From an uncultured Sphingomonadaceae bacterium (GTDB lineage Bacteria > Pseudomonadota > Alphaproteobacteria > Sphingomonadales > Sphingomonadaceae), in contig CANNCV010000001.1 of NCBI GenBank assembly GCA_947503245.1, positions 1,301,501 to 1,365,500 on the forward strand: 64,000 bases of DNA, in the 5' to 3' direction. Under the pieces are notes generated by a model, which did not search any database, was not told the DNA's origin, and worked only from the letters and a program-made list of their open reading frames with translations. Shown in pieces: positions 35,323-47,422 of the stretch (its first letter is position 1; the number at the start of each line of letters is the position of its first letter). The translations under genes and the position numbers were made by a program.

Positions 35323-38157
35323 TTAATGCGCATCCCCCCAGCTTGGGCCTGTACCAATATCTATTTCGAGCGGCACTGTGAGTTTGACTGCAGGCTCTGC
35401 CGCATTGGCCATCACTTGACGAATAACAGTTGATGCTGCCTCAACTTCGCTTTCGGGCAATTCAAACACCAATTCATCATGCACTTGCAGGAGCATACGC
35501 ACCTTTTCTAACCCAGCCTTGGCAAGGGCTTGCGGCATGCGGGTCATGGCGCGTTTAATAATGTCTGCGCTGGTGCCCTGAATAGGGGCGTTGATCGCCG
35601 CTCTCTCGCTGCCCTGACGTTCGGTCTGATTTTTGGCATTTATGCGCGGAAAGTGCGTTTTGCGGCCAAATAATGTTTCGGTGTAAAGCCGTTCCTTCGC
35701 GCTTTGCAAAGTATCAGAGATATAATGGTTGATGCCCGGAAAACGCTCAAAATAGCGACTGATCATATCTTGCGCTTCATCGGCGGAAACTTCCAACCGA
35801 CCCGCCAATCCCCAACGGGATATGCCATAAAGGATAGCGAAGTTGATAGTTTTGGCGCGGCCCCTTGTGTCGCGATTGACCTCGCCAAACAGCTCTTGTG
35901 CTGTGCGATTATGGATATCTTCGCCATCAGCAAAGGCCTGACGGAGCGTATCGACATCGGCCATATGTGCGGCCAATCGCAGCTCAATCTGGCTATAATC
36001 GGCAGCCAGTATCACATTGCCGGGCTCTGCAACAAAAGCAAACCGGATCTGACGGCCCATTTCTGTGCGAATGGGGATGTTTTGCAGATTGGGGTCATTG
36101 GATGACAACCGCCCAGTTTGCGCCCCTACAAGGCTATAGCTGGTGTGAACACGCCCGGTTTTCGGGTTGATATCATTTTGCAAAGCATCGGTATAAGTGG
36201 ATTTAAGCTTCGACATTTGCCGCCAGTCGAGCACCTTGCGGGCAATATCATGGCCATCTTGCGCCAGCCGTTCGAGCACAGTGACATCCGTGGAATATTG
36301 GCCGGATTTGCCCTTTTTGCCGCCTTTCAGGCCGAGCTTTCCAAACAGAACCTCACCCAGTTGTTTTGGGCTGCCAATGGTAAAAGGCTCTCCGGCAATG
36401 GCGTGGATTTCTTTTTCGCGAGTGGCCATGACCTCGGCAAATTCTGCGGAAAGTCCCGCTAGCCGTTCGCGGTCGACTTTAATGCCCTCACGCTCCATTT
36501 GTGCAAGAGTGGAGAGGACAGGGCGGTCAACCAATTCATAGACCTTTGTGCCGCCCTCTGCACTAAGCCGCGGTTTCAATATCTGCCATAGCCGCAATGT
36601 TACATCGGCATCTTCCGCCGCATAGCGCGTAGCCTGATCCAGCGGGACCTGGCCAAATCCGATCTGGTTTTTGCCGCTGCCCGTTACGGATTTATAGCTG
36701 ATGCAGTCATGATCCAGATGCTCTTTGGCTAGCGCATCCATGCCATGACCACCATGGCCGCCCATGGCTTGGCCTGCATCTAACGCAAAGCTCATCACCA
36801 TTGTGTCATCAACAGGGGTGATCAGGATATCGTGCTGCGCCATGATATTAATATCATATTTGATGTTCTGGCCGATTTTCAGCACAGCATCATCTTCCAA
36901 CAACGGTTTGAGCAGCGCCAAAGCGTCTTGCATGGCGATTTGTTGGGGTTTTTCATCCAACAGGTCAGTGCCTCCATGCGCCAAGGGCACATAACAGGCT
37001 TTCCCCGGTGCAGTAGCCAGGCTGAAACCCACCAATTCGGCGCGCATAGGGTCAAGCGACGTGGTTTCTGTGTCAAAAGCTACACTGCCAATAGCGCGCG
37101 CTTCATCCACCCATTTTTGCAAAGTTTCTTCATCGGTAATGCAAACATATGCATCTGGGTCGATCGCTGGTTGTTCGGGCGCACGTGGGGCATGTGTGCC
37201 GGGACCATTATTGCTTTCACCAGATGCATTGGAGCCAGTGCCTTCTGCGCGACCAGATGTTTCTGGCGCATCGGCACCCAATTTGCGTAGCAAGCTGGTA
37301 AACCCATGCAATGACAGAAATTCAGCCAAAGGCTCGTGCGGAATGTCTTGCAGCTTGAAATCGTCCAGCGCTACGGGCAAAGGGCAATCATCTTTGAGCG
37401 TTACCAAAACACGTGAGAGACGTGCATCGTCGGTAAATTCGATAAGGTTCTCACGCATCTTAGATTTTTTCATGCCTTGGGCAGCGTCAAGGACAGCATC
37501 CAAATCGCCATGTTCCAAGAGCAACTTTGTCGCCGTTTTGGGGCCGATGCCTTTAACGCCGGGAATATTGTCCGCGCTATCGCCCATTAGGGCCAGCATA
37601 TCTCCGACCAGTTCAGGACCAACGCCGAATTTTTCAATAACTTCCTGCTTGCCGACACGCACATTCTTCATCGTGTCCAACATGTCGATACGGCTATCAT
37701 CAACAGGTTCAATCAATTGCATCAGGTCTTTGTCAGAGCTGACAATGGTTACCTTCCAACCTTGCTCGACCGCAGCCACAGCATAGCTGGCGATCATATC
37801 ATCCGCTTCGACATTTTCCTCTTCAATAACAGGTAAGGAGAATGCGCGTGTGGCATCGCGAATAAGCGGGAATTGTGGAACCAGATCATCGGGCGGCGGC
37901 GGCCTGTTGGCCTTATATTGATCATAAAGATCGTTGCGAAAGCTCTTTGATGATTTGTCGAGAATAACCGCCATATGTGTCGGGCCATTGGCCTTGTGCA
38001 GGTCATCGGCCAATTTCCACAACATGGTTGTATAACCATAAACCGCTCCTACAGGTGTGCCCTCTGGATTGGTTAGGGGCGGTAACCGGTGATAGGCGCG
38101 AAAAATATATGCCGAGGCATCGACAAGGTAGAGATGATTCTGTTCAGACATGCTCAT
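35323..38157 (-). CDS. polA: DNA polymerase I
   Basis: A 944-residue polymerase with three domains. Residues 1-300 are the 5'-3' exonuclease (LYLVDASAYIFRAYH, SSDKDLMQL). Residues about 350-540 are the 3'-5' exonuclease (VAFDTETTSLDPM with the D-x-E metal ligands). Residues about 570-944 are the polymerase, with motif A DYSQIELRLAAHM, motif B RAKTINFAILYG and motif C QVHDELVFE. It fills gaps in repair and Okazaki fragment processing. Proofreading appears intact. It is a single gene, convergent with luxR and upstream of mlaA on the same strand. Confidence 0.97.
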   Translation of the reverse strand: MSMSEQNHLYLVDASAYIFRAYHRLPPLTNPEGTPVGAVYGYTTMLWKLADDLHKANGPTHMAVILDKSSKSFRNDLYDQYKANRPPPPDDLVPQFPLIRDATRAFSLPVIEEENVEADDMIASYAVAAVEQGWKVTIVSSDKDLMQLIEPVDDSRIDMLDTMKNVRVGKQEVIEKFGVGPELVGDMLALMGDSADNIPGVKGIGPKTATKLLLEHGDLDAVLDAAQGMKKSKMRENLIEFTDDARLSRVLVTLKDDCPLPVALDDFKLQDIPHEPLAEFLSLHGFTSLLRKLGADAPETSGRAEGTGSNASGESNNGPGTHAPRAPEQPAIDPDAYVCITDEETLQKWVDEARAIGSVAFDTETTSLDPMRAELVGFSLATAPGKACYVPLAHGGTDLLDEKPQQIAMQDALALLKPLLEDDAVLKIGQNIKYDINIMAQHDILITPVDDTMVMSFALDAGQAMGGHGGHGMDALAKEHLDHDCISYKSVTGSGKNQIGFGQVPLDQATRYAAEDADVTLRLWQILKPRLSAEGGTKVYELVDRPVLSTLAQMEREGIKVDRERLAGLSAEFAEVMATREKEIHAIAGEPFTIGSPKQLGEVLFGKLGLKGGKKGKSGQYSTDVTVLERLAQDGHDIARKVLDWRQMSKLKSTYTDALQNDINPKTGRVHTSYSLVGAQTGRLSSNDPNLQNIPIRTEMGRQIRFAFVAEPGNVILAADYSQIELRLAAHMADVDTLRQAFADGEDIHNRTAQELFGEVNRDTRGRAKTINFAILYGISRWGLAGRLEVSADEAQDMISRYFERFPGINHYISDTLQSAKERLYTETLFGRKTHFPRINAKNQTERQGSERAAINAPIQGTSADIIKRAMTRMPQALAKAGLEKVRMLLQVHDELVFELPESEVEAASTVIRQVMANAAEPAVKLTVPLEIDIGTGPSWGDAH

Positions 38158-38202
38158 CTGTTAGCAGGACAATCGCAGCGCGTCATCGTCACATTGCACA
38201 TG

Positions 38203-39438
38203 TCATTGGTTGGGCTGCAAGGCCTCTTCTTTTTTCTCATCGCTGGCTGATTGATCGGCTGGCTTCACATCATTTTGATCGCTTTTGGGCTCATCATAAA
38301 TCTGGTCAAGCGGCGGGAGGCCCCGCAGATCGCGAATTTGATTTTCGCGCAGCAGCAAATAGGCATCGCGTGTATCACCATAAAGGTCGGCGCTTTCTTC
38401 ACGCAGACGGTCAATCTCTGCATCATTGTCCAAACGCTGATTAAGCGCAGACACTGTGCCAGCGGTTATGGCAAAAGCCGGTTTATTGATGGGCGACCCA
38501 TAAATTGCAGGGACAAGCAATTGGTCAATAGTATTGCCGATAAGATCACGCGGTGTGGTGGATCCGATCAATGGCAAATAAAGATAGCGACCGGGTTTTA
38601 CGCCATAATAGCCCAGTGTATTGGCAAAGCCATTATAGCGGTAAGGCAGGTTGATGCCTGGCTTGCCGGCAATATCGATCAGGCCGCCGATACCAAGAGT
38701 TGAATTGATAAGGAAACGTCCCGCCGTTTCCAAAGCTTTGCCCGGTTTAAGTTGCAGCATGTAATTGAGGAAATTGACCGGCTCACCCAGATTACGCAGA
38801 AAATTCTGACTGGCCTGCCTTACCGGACTGGGAATCGTATCGCGATAAAAGTCTATTGTTGGCTCAACAACGGCCTGATCAATTGCTTCTACAACCTCAA
38901 AAGTTTCAAGGCTGAACTGCTCAACAGTATCCAGTTCAATGCCGTCGACCACGATGGGCTCGGGCAATGTCTCGCTTGTTCCCGTCTGGTCCACGCCATC
39001 CTGACCTTGTGGCCGCAGACCGTTTGGACCAATATCAACAATGATTGGCGCCGGCCATTGCGATGTGCTTGCATCGCTGCGTTGCTGTAGCCAGTTACTC
39101 TCATCATCCAGAGGAACATCATAGGGCAGGGGAGCGGCGTCGCTCTCACCGGGCACGGCATTAGAAGTTGTTTTATCTTCTGAGTTATATGTGAATGACA
39201 ATCTCGTATTGGTGATACGGCGATAGTCCAGGCCGTGGTTTAGGGCAGTATTTGCTTGCAGCAGTTTCTTGACCGCTGTTGCTGGTTGCACAGAAGTGTC
39301 TGTAAGAACAATCTCCGCATGATTGTCGATAGGATCGACCACCGGAATGGCGTCTATATTGCTGCTCGCCAGTGACAATAATAATAAAGGTATGTCTGGT
39401 GCAAAACTCAAAACTGGCGTCCTTTCGAAATGCCGCAA
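38203..39438 (-). CDS. mlaA: MlaA/VacJ family outer-membrane lipid-asymmetry protein with long N-terminal region
   Basis: The MlaA domain occupies about residues 180-390 of 411: EAIDQAVVEPTIDFYRDTIPSPVRQASQNF split by short linkers, FLRNLGEPVNFLNYMLQL, the strongly conserved AGRFLINSTLGIGGLIDIA, and YYGVKPGRYLYLPLIGSTTPRDL. MlaA proteins remove phospholipids from the outer-membrane outer leaflet. The first 180 residues are unusual: there is only a weak hydrophobic start and no clear lipobox, followed by a polar, low-complexity linker. The last 30 residues are polar (SDQNDVKPADQSASDEKKEE). The start codon is therefore less certain. It is upstream of polA. Confidence 0.87.
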   Translation of the reverse strand: MRHFERTPVLSFAPDIPLLLLSLASSNIDAIPVVDPIDNHAEIVLTDTSVQPATAVKKLLQANTALNHGLDYRRITNTRLSFTYNSEDKTTSNAVPGESDAAPLPYDVPLDDESNWLQQRSDASTSQWPAPIIVDIGPNGLRPQGQDGVDQTGTSETLPEPIVVDGIELDTVEQFSLETFEVVEAIDQAVVEPTIDFYRDTIPSPVRQASQNFLRNLGEPVNFLNYMLQLKPGKALETAGRFLINSTLGIGGLIDIAGKPGINLPYRYNGFANTLGYYGVKPGRYLYLPLIGSTTPRDLIGNTIDQLLVPAIYGSPINKPAFAITAGTVSALNQRLDNDAEIDRLREESADLYGDTRDAYLLLRENQIRDLRGLPPLDQIYDEPKSDQNDVKPADQSASDEKKEEALQPNQ

Positions 39439-39612
39439 ATATGCAGCACCGGGCTTTGGCGAATATCGGTTATTGCCTTACCGTGAATATAAAACAGCGC
39501 AACGGCTAATCCACCTTATAGACATATCGTTACGATAAACGGATGAAGGTAAGGTTTCTATCTGCATATTGAGAAGCCGTTGAGACGGACGGGCCATCAA
39601 AAATTAACTTAT

Positions 39613-41499
39613 ATGCAAAGGTCTGGCGCTAATGGATGTTACGCAAATTATATTGTGAATAGCTATCCGGGGAGTATTTTGCACACAGTCGTTGACACTT
39701 TGGCTGCCATTCGGCGCAAGGGTGAGGTTACACCCTGGTTCAACCTATGGTCGCTTGTCGGCTTGTCGGCTGTATTGTGCTTTGGGCTTATGATTCTGTC
39801 ATTGGGTGCGATGGTGAAACCTGATCGATCGGGCCCTGTCTTCAGTGTTTATGAAGGGAGCTGTCTGTTCGCAAGTGATGGCATCATCTCTGCGCAAGAG
39901 GCCATTGCGAATGACCAGTTTTTTAAATGTAATAGCGACGATATTCCGATCAGCACGGAGCAATTCTGGCTTAAATTGCCTTTGGCGCAGGCAGGTCTGA
40001 CCTCAGACGATTTGAATTTGGAAGGTGATACCGCACCAATAGAGGCTTTGCACATTGTGCATCAGGGCAGAGACGGGAATATTGTTACACGAACGATTTT
40101 GCCCGATGAAATCATGCAATCCTGGACGGCAGGAACACGTTTTTCAATTCCACTCAGCAAAGAAGAAGTGAGATCGGCAACATTGTGGCTGGGTGTAGAT
40201 AAGCCATGGTCACGGCTTGCGGTAAATGATCTTGAGATAATGTCTTTAGAACAAGCACGCGAAGAGCGGTTTGATCGCACAATATGGTTTGCCATTTTTT
40301 GTGGTTTGGGCTTTTTGCCGGTCATTTACAGCATCTCTTTTTTTGTGGCGCTGCGATATACGTTTATGGGCTGGCACGCCTTGATGTCGCTTTGTTTTCT
40401 GATCTACTCTTTCAGTTCTTCCGGGCTTATCATGCAATTTCTGCCCGGCACCGGGATGTGGACCAGAACCTTGCTATCCTATACAGCGCTAAGCATGGCT
40501 TCAGCCTTTGCGGGCTATTTTGTGATAAGCTTTCTGGAAAAAGATGTCATCCCGGAGTGGGTTAAGCGCTCCATGGCGATGGCAAGCCACTTGTTGATTG
40601 CAAATGCTCTTTTTGCACTCATTGTCAGCCCATATCTGCCTTTCATAGCCCGTAATATTTATCATTTGGCATATCTGCCTGCAATAATCTCATTGTTAAT
40701 CAGTTCGACCTACGCACTGACCAACAAAAGTAAGGTTGTATGGTTTTTGATCGGTGGCTGGTCATTGACTGCCATAGCTGCACTGGACAGAATTTTCCGC
40801 GGAATGGATATTTACATATTACCGCCGGAACTCGATTTCTCATTATATCCTTGTCTGGTTTTGGAAGTCATCATCACTGCTGGTGGCGTGGCCTATCGGG
40901 TTATGTCCATTCGCTATGAACGCGACGAAGCCAGAGTGCGTGAGCGCGAGCTTGCTCGTCAGGCCACTACCGATCTGTTGACGGGGCTAAGCAATCGCCG
41001 GCAGTTTGAAGAGGATTTTGCGCACAGCAAAAATGCTGCACTGGCTTTGCTCGATATTGATAATTTTAAGCAAATTAATGATAATTACGGGCATCAAGTC
41101 GGCGATGAGGTTCTGCAGACTTTGGGCGAAGTCTTGCGGTCATTTTCAGACCAAGACTGGTGCCAGGGTATATATCGTCTTGGCGGCGAGGAATTTGCTG
41201 TTCTGCTTTCACTGCAAAGTGAAGATGCGGCCGCTATTTGCTGTGAACAGATTCGTATTAAATGTGAAAAAACTGTAGAGGCGCAGATTGATGCTCTCTC
41301 TCAAGCCGTCACTATCAGTATTGGTGTGGCTCTGGCTATTGGTACTGCAAAGCGCGCATTATATCGCAATGCAGATGTAGCACTATATCATGCCAAATCC
41401 GAAGGGCGCAACCGCGTTGCAATCGCCAATAAGGCATATGGACGCAGTGCCAAACCATTTTTGCAGGTCGCTATTCGTGCGGGTTCCACAAAAAACTGA
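39613..41499 (+). CDS. Membrane diguanylate cyclase (7TM-DISM-like sensor with GGDEF)
   Basis: The protein (628 residues from ATG 39613) has a periplasmic domain after a first membrane segment (LWSLVGLSAVLCFGLMILSL), a bundle of seven predicted membrane helices as in 7TMR-DISM sensors, and a C-terminal GGDEF domain. The active-site signature is G-G-E-E-F in YRLGGEEFAVLL, with LLDIDNFKQINDNYGHQVGDEV before it, so it should make c-di-GMP. The inhibitory I-site RxxD ahead of GGEEF is absent (DWCQ there). A TTG at 39580 and a TTG at 39679 are alternative starts. The bifunctional GGDEF-EAL gene follows 87 bases later. Confidence 0.9.
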   Translation: MQRSGANGCYANYIVNSYPGSILHTVVDTLAAIRRKGEVTPWFNLWSLVGLSAVLCFGLMILSLGAMVKPDRSGPVFSVYEGSCLFASDGIISAQEAIANDQFFKCNSDDIPISTEQFWLKLPLAQAGLTSDDLNLEGDTAPIEALHIVHQGRDGNIVTRTILPDEIMQSWTAGTRFSIPLSKEEVRSATLWLGVDKPWSRLAVNDLEIMSLEQAREERFDRTIWFAIFCGLGFLPVIYSISFFVALRYTFMGWHALMSLCFLIYSFSSSGLIMQFLPGTGMWTRTLLSYTALSMASAFAGYFVISFLEKDVIPEWVKRSMAMASHLLIANALFALIVSPYLPFIARNIYHLAYLPAIISLLISSTYALTNKSKVVWFLIGGWSLTAIAALDRIFRGMDIYILPPELDFSLYPCLVLEVIITAGGVAYRVMSIRYERDEARVRERELARQATTDLLTGLSNRRQFEEDFAHSKNAALALLDIDNFKQINDNYGHQVGDEVLQTLGEVLRSFSDQDWCQGIYRLGGEEFAVLLSLQSEDAAAICCEQIRIKCEKTVEAQIDALSQAVTISIGVALAIGTAKRALYRNADVALYHAKSEGRNRVAIANKAYGRSAKPFLQVAIRAGSTKN

Positions 41500-41586
41500 A
41501 CAATAAATCTTTTTGCTTTCTGCGTAACGCAAATGAATTTGCAGTGGTTTACAAATAATCAACCAGATTAAGGCAAAAGCCAATGG

Positions 41587-43869
41587 TTGAACCAATTTGA
41601 GAACATCATGCTAGAGAAACCAATATCAAAAGACAAAGCATCACCTGTTGATCAGGAGTTTGGTAGCTTTTTTAATCGCATGACGGCACGTATCAACGCG
41701 CAAGGCCAGCAAGGTGATGAAAACAAACAGTCCATGCAAACGGATCAAGCTTTGTTGCTGTTGCAAAGCTATGAAGAGAGCCGGCAGGGTTGGTTTTGGT
41801 CTACCGATGCAGAAGGTAATATCACCTATTTGACCGAATATATCGCTGCAATGCTGGATGTACCAGTATCTGATTTGCTCGGTACGCCATTTGTAAATCT
41901 GTTTGCCAAATCGCTTGATCATGAAGCGACCCAGAGATCGCTGCCTTTTGTTCTGACAAAGAAAACCAAGTTCGATGAATTGCGTCTCAAAATGCATGTC
42001 GGTGAAGATGTGCGCTGGTGGTCAGTGTCTGGTCAGCCGCAATACTCCAAATTGGGACATTTCACAGGTTTTCGCGGTAATGGTTCTGATATAACGGCGC
42101 AACTTCGTGCATCGCAAGATACCGAGCAATTGGCGCGTTATGATTCACTAACCGGCTTAGCTAACCGCGCGAATATGCAAGAGAAGCTGGAAAAAACTCT
42201 CAAAGCCTTTCAGCCGCAAAATCGGCCCTGTGCTGTTGTTCTGCTTGATCTTGACCGGTTCAAACAGGTCAATGATACATTGGGTCACCCCGCGGGCGAT
42301 GCATTGCTTAAACAGGTTGCTCAGCGACTGAAAAAAGCTGTGGGGCAAAGGGGCGAAGCAGGTCGTCTTGGCGGCGATGAATTTCAGCTTATCATTCCTG
42401 ATTGCGAAGATCGCGGTGATCTGGGTGAGCTGGCCGAAAGGATTATTTCCAGCATTTCCCAGCCTTACTCCATCGATGGAAGTCGCTGTATTATTGGCGC
42501 TTCGATTGGCGTGGCGATTAGCCCGTTCGATGGAGAAACAACCGAAGATATAATTCGCAATGCCGATTTGGCGCTGTATGCTGCAAAAGCAGGCGGACGC
42601 GGACGGTTTTGTTTCTATTCGAGTGATCTGCATCAATCTGCTGAAGATCGGCGTCAGCTTGAAGAAGATTTGCGTGATGCTTTGGCCAATGATCAACTAT
42701 CACTATTCTATCAGCCTATCGTCGATGGCACCACGAATATTGTTAAAGGGTTTGAAGCGCTTATGCGCTGGAACCACCCTGATAGAGGGCCTATTTCCCC
42801 AGCGGTTTTCATCCCGATTGCGGAAGAGGCCAATCTTATCAACGCACTTGGCGAATGGGCAATTCACAAAGCATGTGAGGAAGCCTCTGAATGGGGTGGA
42901 AAAGTGCGCGTTGCAGTCAATGTGTCCCCGATTCAATTTGCCAATGACAGATTGCCGAATGTCGTAGCAACGGCATTGGCGAATACTGGCCTGGCGCCGG
43001 ATCGTCTGGAGCTGGAAATTACCGAAGGCGTATTTCTGGCTGAATATGATGAAAATGGCGAAATGTTCGAGCAATTGAAAAAGCTTGGCGTTCGTTTGTC
43101 ACTCGACGATTTCGGCACAGGCTATTCGTCCATGAGTTATTTGCAGAACGCACCATTTGACAAGATCAAAATTGATCAAAGCTTTGTCCGCGGCGCAACA
43201 TTAAAAGGATCACGCAATAGCGCTATTATCGCTGCAATTGTTGCCTTGGCCGAGGCTCTAGGGATGGAAACTACAGCCGAGGGCATCGAGACTCTTGACG
43301 AGCTGGAGATGATCCGGGATCTAAAAGTCAGCCATATTCAAGGTTATGTTTACAGCCCGGCTGTCACCAATGAGAAATTGTTGCAAAATCTCGCTGATGG
43401 TGAGTGGATTATTGAGCCTGTTGGGCCTGCGCATCATCGTGAGGATCGCACCTCCATGTTTCGTAAGGTTTTCGCTATCCATCATAACCACCGCTATCAG
43501 GTGGTCATACGCAATCTTTCCGCCACGGGCGCGTTGATTGAAGGCCTGCTTGATGTTCCGGTAGGGACACATTTTGTGATCGATTTTGGCGATGGCCAAT
43601 TGGCTGTGTCGACAGTTCGACGGTCCATCGACGATAAACAGGGTATCGAGTTTGAAGAGAGATTGGTCGATGATGGTAGTGGCGGGCTATGTACAGCGCG
43701 GCGTGTCTCTCGCTATTTGATTGCCGCAGTCAGCGCTCAGGAGCAGCAACCGCAACAATTGCAAGCTGGTGGATGGCAGGTTCAACATGTCAGGAATGCG
43801 CAAGAAGGTATGATACCGGTATTTAATAGCAGTATAGAGCTCTCTCTTAAAAAGCGGAGCAACGGCTAA
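41587..43869 (+). CDS. PAS-GGDEF-EAL protein with degenerate PilZ tail
   Basis: A 760-residue c-di-GMP enzyme. A PAS domain (SRQGWFWSTDAEGNITYLTE) is followed by GGDEF (intact, residues 262-266, in GRLGGDEFQLII) and EAL (E390-A-L-M, then D507-D-F-G in LDDFGTGYSS). The metal-binding E, N and D of the EAL domain look intact, so it may have phosphodiesterase as well as cyclase function. Residues 630-720 resemble PilZ (MFRKVFAIHHNHRYQVVIRN, NLSATGALI) but lack the full R-x-x-x-R and D-x-S-x-x-G motifs. The start is TTG 41587 or, more likely, ATG 41608. It follows the 7TM cyclase gene and probably works in the same circuit. Confidence 0.92.
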   Translation: MNQFENIMLEKPISKDKASPVDQEFGSFFNRMTARINAQGQQGDENKQSMQTDQALLLLQSYEESRQGWFWSTDAEGNITYLTEYIAAMLDVPVSDLLGTPFVNLFAKSLDHEATQRSLPFVLTKKTKFDELRLKMHVGEDVRWWSVSGQPQYSKLGHFTGFRGNGSDITAQLRASQDTEQLARYDSLTGLANRANMQEKLEKTLKAFQPQNRPCAVVLLDLDRFKQVNDTLGHPAGDALLKQVAQRLKKAVGQRGEAGRLGGDEFQLIIPDCEDRGDLGELAERIISSISQPYSIDGSRCIIGASIGVAISPFDGETTEDIIRNADLALYAAKAGGRGRFCFYSSDLHQSAEDRRQLEEDLRDALANDQLSLFYQPIVDGTTNIVKGFEALMRWNHPDRGPISPAVFIPIAEEANLINALGEWAIHKACEEASEWGGKVRVAVNVSPIQFANDRLPNVVATALANTGLAPDRLELEITEGVFLAEYDENGEMFEQLKKLGVRLSLDDFGTGYSSMSYLQNAPFDKIKIDQSFVRGATLKGSRNSAIIAAIVALAEALGMETTAEGIETLDELEMIRDLKVSHIQGYVYSPAVTNEKLLQNLADGEWIIEPVGPAHHREDRTSMFRKVFAIHHNHRYQVVIRNLSATGALIEGLLDVPVGTHFVIDFGDGQLAVSTVRRSIDDKQGIEFEERLVDDGSGGLCTARRVSRYLIAAVSAQEQQPQQLQAGGWQVQHVRNAQEGMIPVFNSSIELSLKKRSNG

Positions 43870-43901
43870 ACATCATTATATGCTACGGTTTGATATTGTG
43901 C

Positions 43902-45218
43902 TTACCGTCTGCGCAAAATGAACCAGCTGCACAACATGGCGACACTGTCGCCAATCAGATTGGCCAGCAGTTCAGCGGAATAGATAGCGTCTGCTTTCAA
44001 CCAGCCTGACAATAGCCATGCAATAGGCAGCATGATCAATGCTACGCGGCCAGCCGATTGGACCAATGCTATAGGTGCTTTATCAATTGCATTGAAAGCC
44101 CCATTGGCGACTATCAAAAGACCATAGCCCGAAAAGCCCCATGCTGCGATCAGTAGATATTGGCCAAGTGCATCGAGCACTTCCGGGTCTTCGCTGAATA
44201 ATGCACCAAAGGAATCTCGAAAAATGACCAGCAGCGCCGCGATGCAGAGCCCATAGATTATGCAAAAAGCAAAGGCCTTGAACAAAGCCTCGCGCGCACG
44301 TCCGACTTCTCCAGCGCCCCAATTTTGACCAACTATCGCTCCTGTAGAGCTGGATAAAGCCAGCAAAGGTACGATGGCAAAACTCTGCAATCGGCCCGCA
44401 GCACCAAACCCGGCTACAGCAGCTTGGCCATATTGTGCCAATAATGCCGTCAAAACGGACAGGCCGATTGGGTTGCGTGCGTTGGATAAAGCTGCAGGTC
44501 CGCCAACCTTCACCAGCGCATATACTCCGCTGCGCCAGTTGGCTGATGTCAGGCATACTGGATTGAGCCGTATATTGCTGCTTTGTACCATGGTAATTGC
44601 GAGCAATGTACCAACGGCCCAGCCGCCAATAGTAGCATAAGCAGCACCTGCAATACCAAAGCCGGAAAAGCTGCCAATGCCATTTATCAAAAGCGGGTCT
44701 AATATCCAGTTGGTGACCGAATATGCGATTAATAACGCAGAAGCACGTTTGGCATTGCCTTGTCCGCGCAGCACGCCATTACCACCCATTTGCAAAAGCA
44801 ATAAAGGAAAGCCCAGAGCATAAGGTGTCATATAAGCACTGATAAGCGGCAATAACGCTTTATCTGCCTGCATAAGCTGGAAAAGTGGCTCTTGAATGAG
44901 ATATAATAGGGCAGCGATCACAATACCGAATGTTGCTGCTAAGGCGATGCCCAGATTGCCCAATTGCCGTGCGCGGGGCATATCATCTTCGCCCAATGCG
45001 CGTGATACGACCGAGCTTATCCCCGCTATAACCCCGACACCTAATGAGGAAAGCGCGATTGTGATCGGGAAAATAAAGCTGACAGCAGCCAATTCCCGGG
45101 AACCCAATTGGCCGATGAAATAGGCATCGATGATTCCCACCGACATAATCGCCGCTATGCCCAACAGCATTGGCGCGGTTTGTGTGAACAAATGCCCGGT
45201 GATCGAGCCTTGGGTCAA
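43902..45218 (-). CDS. MATE family efflux transporter
   Basis: The 438-residue inner-membrane protein has about 12 transmembrane segments in two halves, with the MATE features IDAYFIGQLGSRELAAVSFIFP in the first half and AAGRLQSFAIVPLLALSSSTGAIVGQNWGAG in the second. NorM/DinF-type MATE proteins export cationic drugs or other compounds by Na+ or H+ antiport; the substrate is unknown. It is a single gene; the downstream 32 bases separate it from the convergent GGDEF-EAL gene. Confidence 0.93.
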   Translation of the reverse strand: MTQGSITGHLFTQTAPMLLGIAAIMSVGIIDAYFIGQLGSRELAAVSFIFPITIALSSLGVGVIAGISSVVSRALGEDDMPRARQLGNLGIALAATFGIVIAALLYLIQEPLFQLMQADKALLPLISAYMTPYALGFPLLLLQMGGNGVLRGQGNAKRASALLIAYSVTNWILDPLLINGIGSFSGFGIAGAAYATIGGWAVGTLLAITMVQSSNIRLNPVCLTSANWRSGVYALVKVGGPAALSNARNPIGLSVLTALLAQYGQAAVAGFGAAGRLQSFAIVPLLALSSSTGAIVGQNWGAGEVGRAREALFKAFAFCIIYGLCIAALLVIFRDSFGALFSEDPEVLDALGQYLLIAAWGFSGYGLLIVANGAFNAIDKAPIALVQSAGRVALIMLPIAWLLSGWLKADAIYSAELLANLIGDSVAMLCSWFILRRR

Positions 45219-45329
45219 TTTGGCAGTGTCGGTCAGAATATGATCCTGAGAATGTCGGTGATGGCTGCGTTGGAATAGCTTTCAGGACTAACTTGTTATT
45301 ATGATATTGGTTCCCAATACGAGACACAA

Positions 45330-45361
45330 AAAAGGCCGGAGAGTTTCCTCGCCGGCCTTTT
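45330..45361 (-). terminator. Rho-independent terminator of groESL
   Basis: AAAAGGCCGG and CCGGCCTTTT are exact 10-base arms; the inner part adds GAG-GAAA-CTC. On the minus strand the stem ends in a run of T (seven, including stem T's), so it stops groEL transcription. The T-rich end on the plus strand is weaker. Confidence 0.85.
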
Positions 45362-45385
45362 CTATTTCTTGTTAAACGGTTGGGT

Positions 45386-47050
<1,665 letters not shown>

Positions 47051-47082
47051 CTAGCAATTTAATAAGGGATTATGCGTCAATC

Positions 47083-47370
47083 TCAGCCAATAATGCCGAG
47101 AATGTCGCTTTCTTTCATGATGATCAGGTCTTCGCCGTCAACTTTGACTTCGGTGCCGGACCATTTGCCGAACAAAATCGTGTCGCCAGCTTTCACGTCC
47201 AGCGCTGTGACTTTGCCGTTATCGTCTTTCAGACCATTTCCAACAGCGACCACTTCGCCTTCTGAAGGCTTTTCTTTGGCGCTGTCCGGGATGATGATCC
47301 CGCCTGCGGTTTTTTCTTCGGCTTCGATGCGACGCACCAGAACCCGATCATGCAACGGACGAAATTTCAT
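47083..47370 (-). CDS. groES: Co-chaperonin GroES (10 kDa)
   Basis: The 95-residue lid of the GroEL chamber. The N-terminus [23 protein letters not shown] includes the mobile loop end, and the roof and C-terminal strands [15 protein letters not shown] and [14 protein letters not shown] are typical. It is the first gene of the operon. The start codon lies 53 bases from the CIRCE element. Confidence 0.98.
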   Translation of the reverse strand: MKFRPLHDRVLVRRIEAEEKTAGGIIIPDSAKEKPSEGEVVAVGNGLKDDNGKVTALDVKAGDTILFGKWSGTEVKVDGEDLIIMKESDILGIIG

Positions 47371-47422
47371 GCGTTACCCTTTCTACGGTTGGTTATGACA
47401 ATGTTGTCGTTTGGAATTAGGA

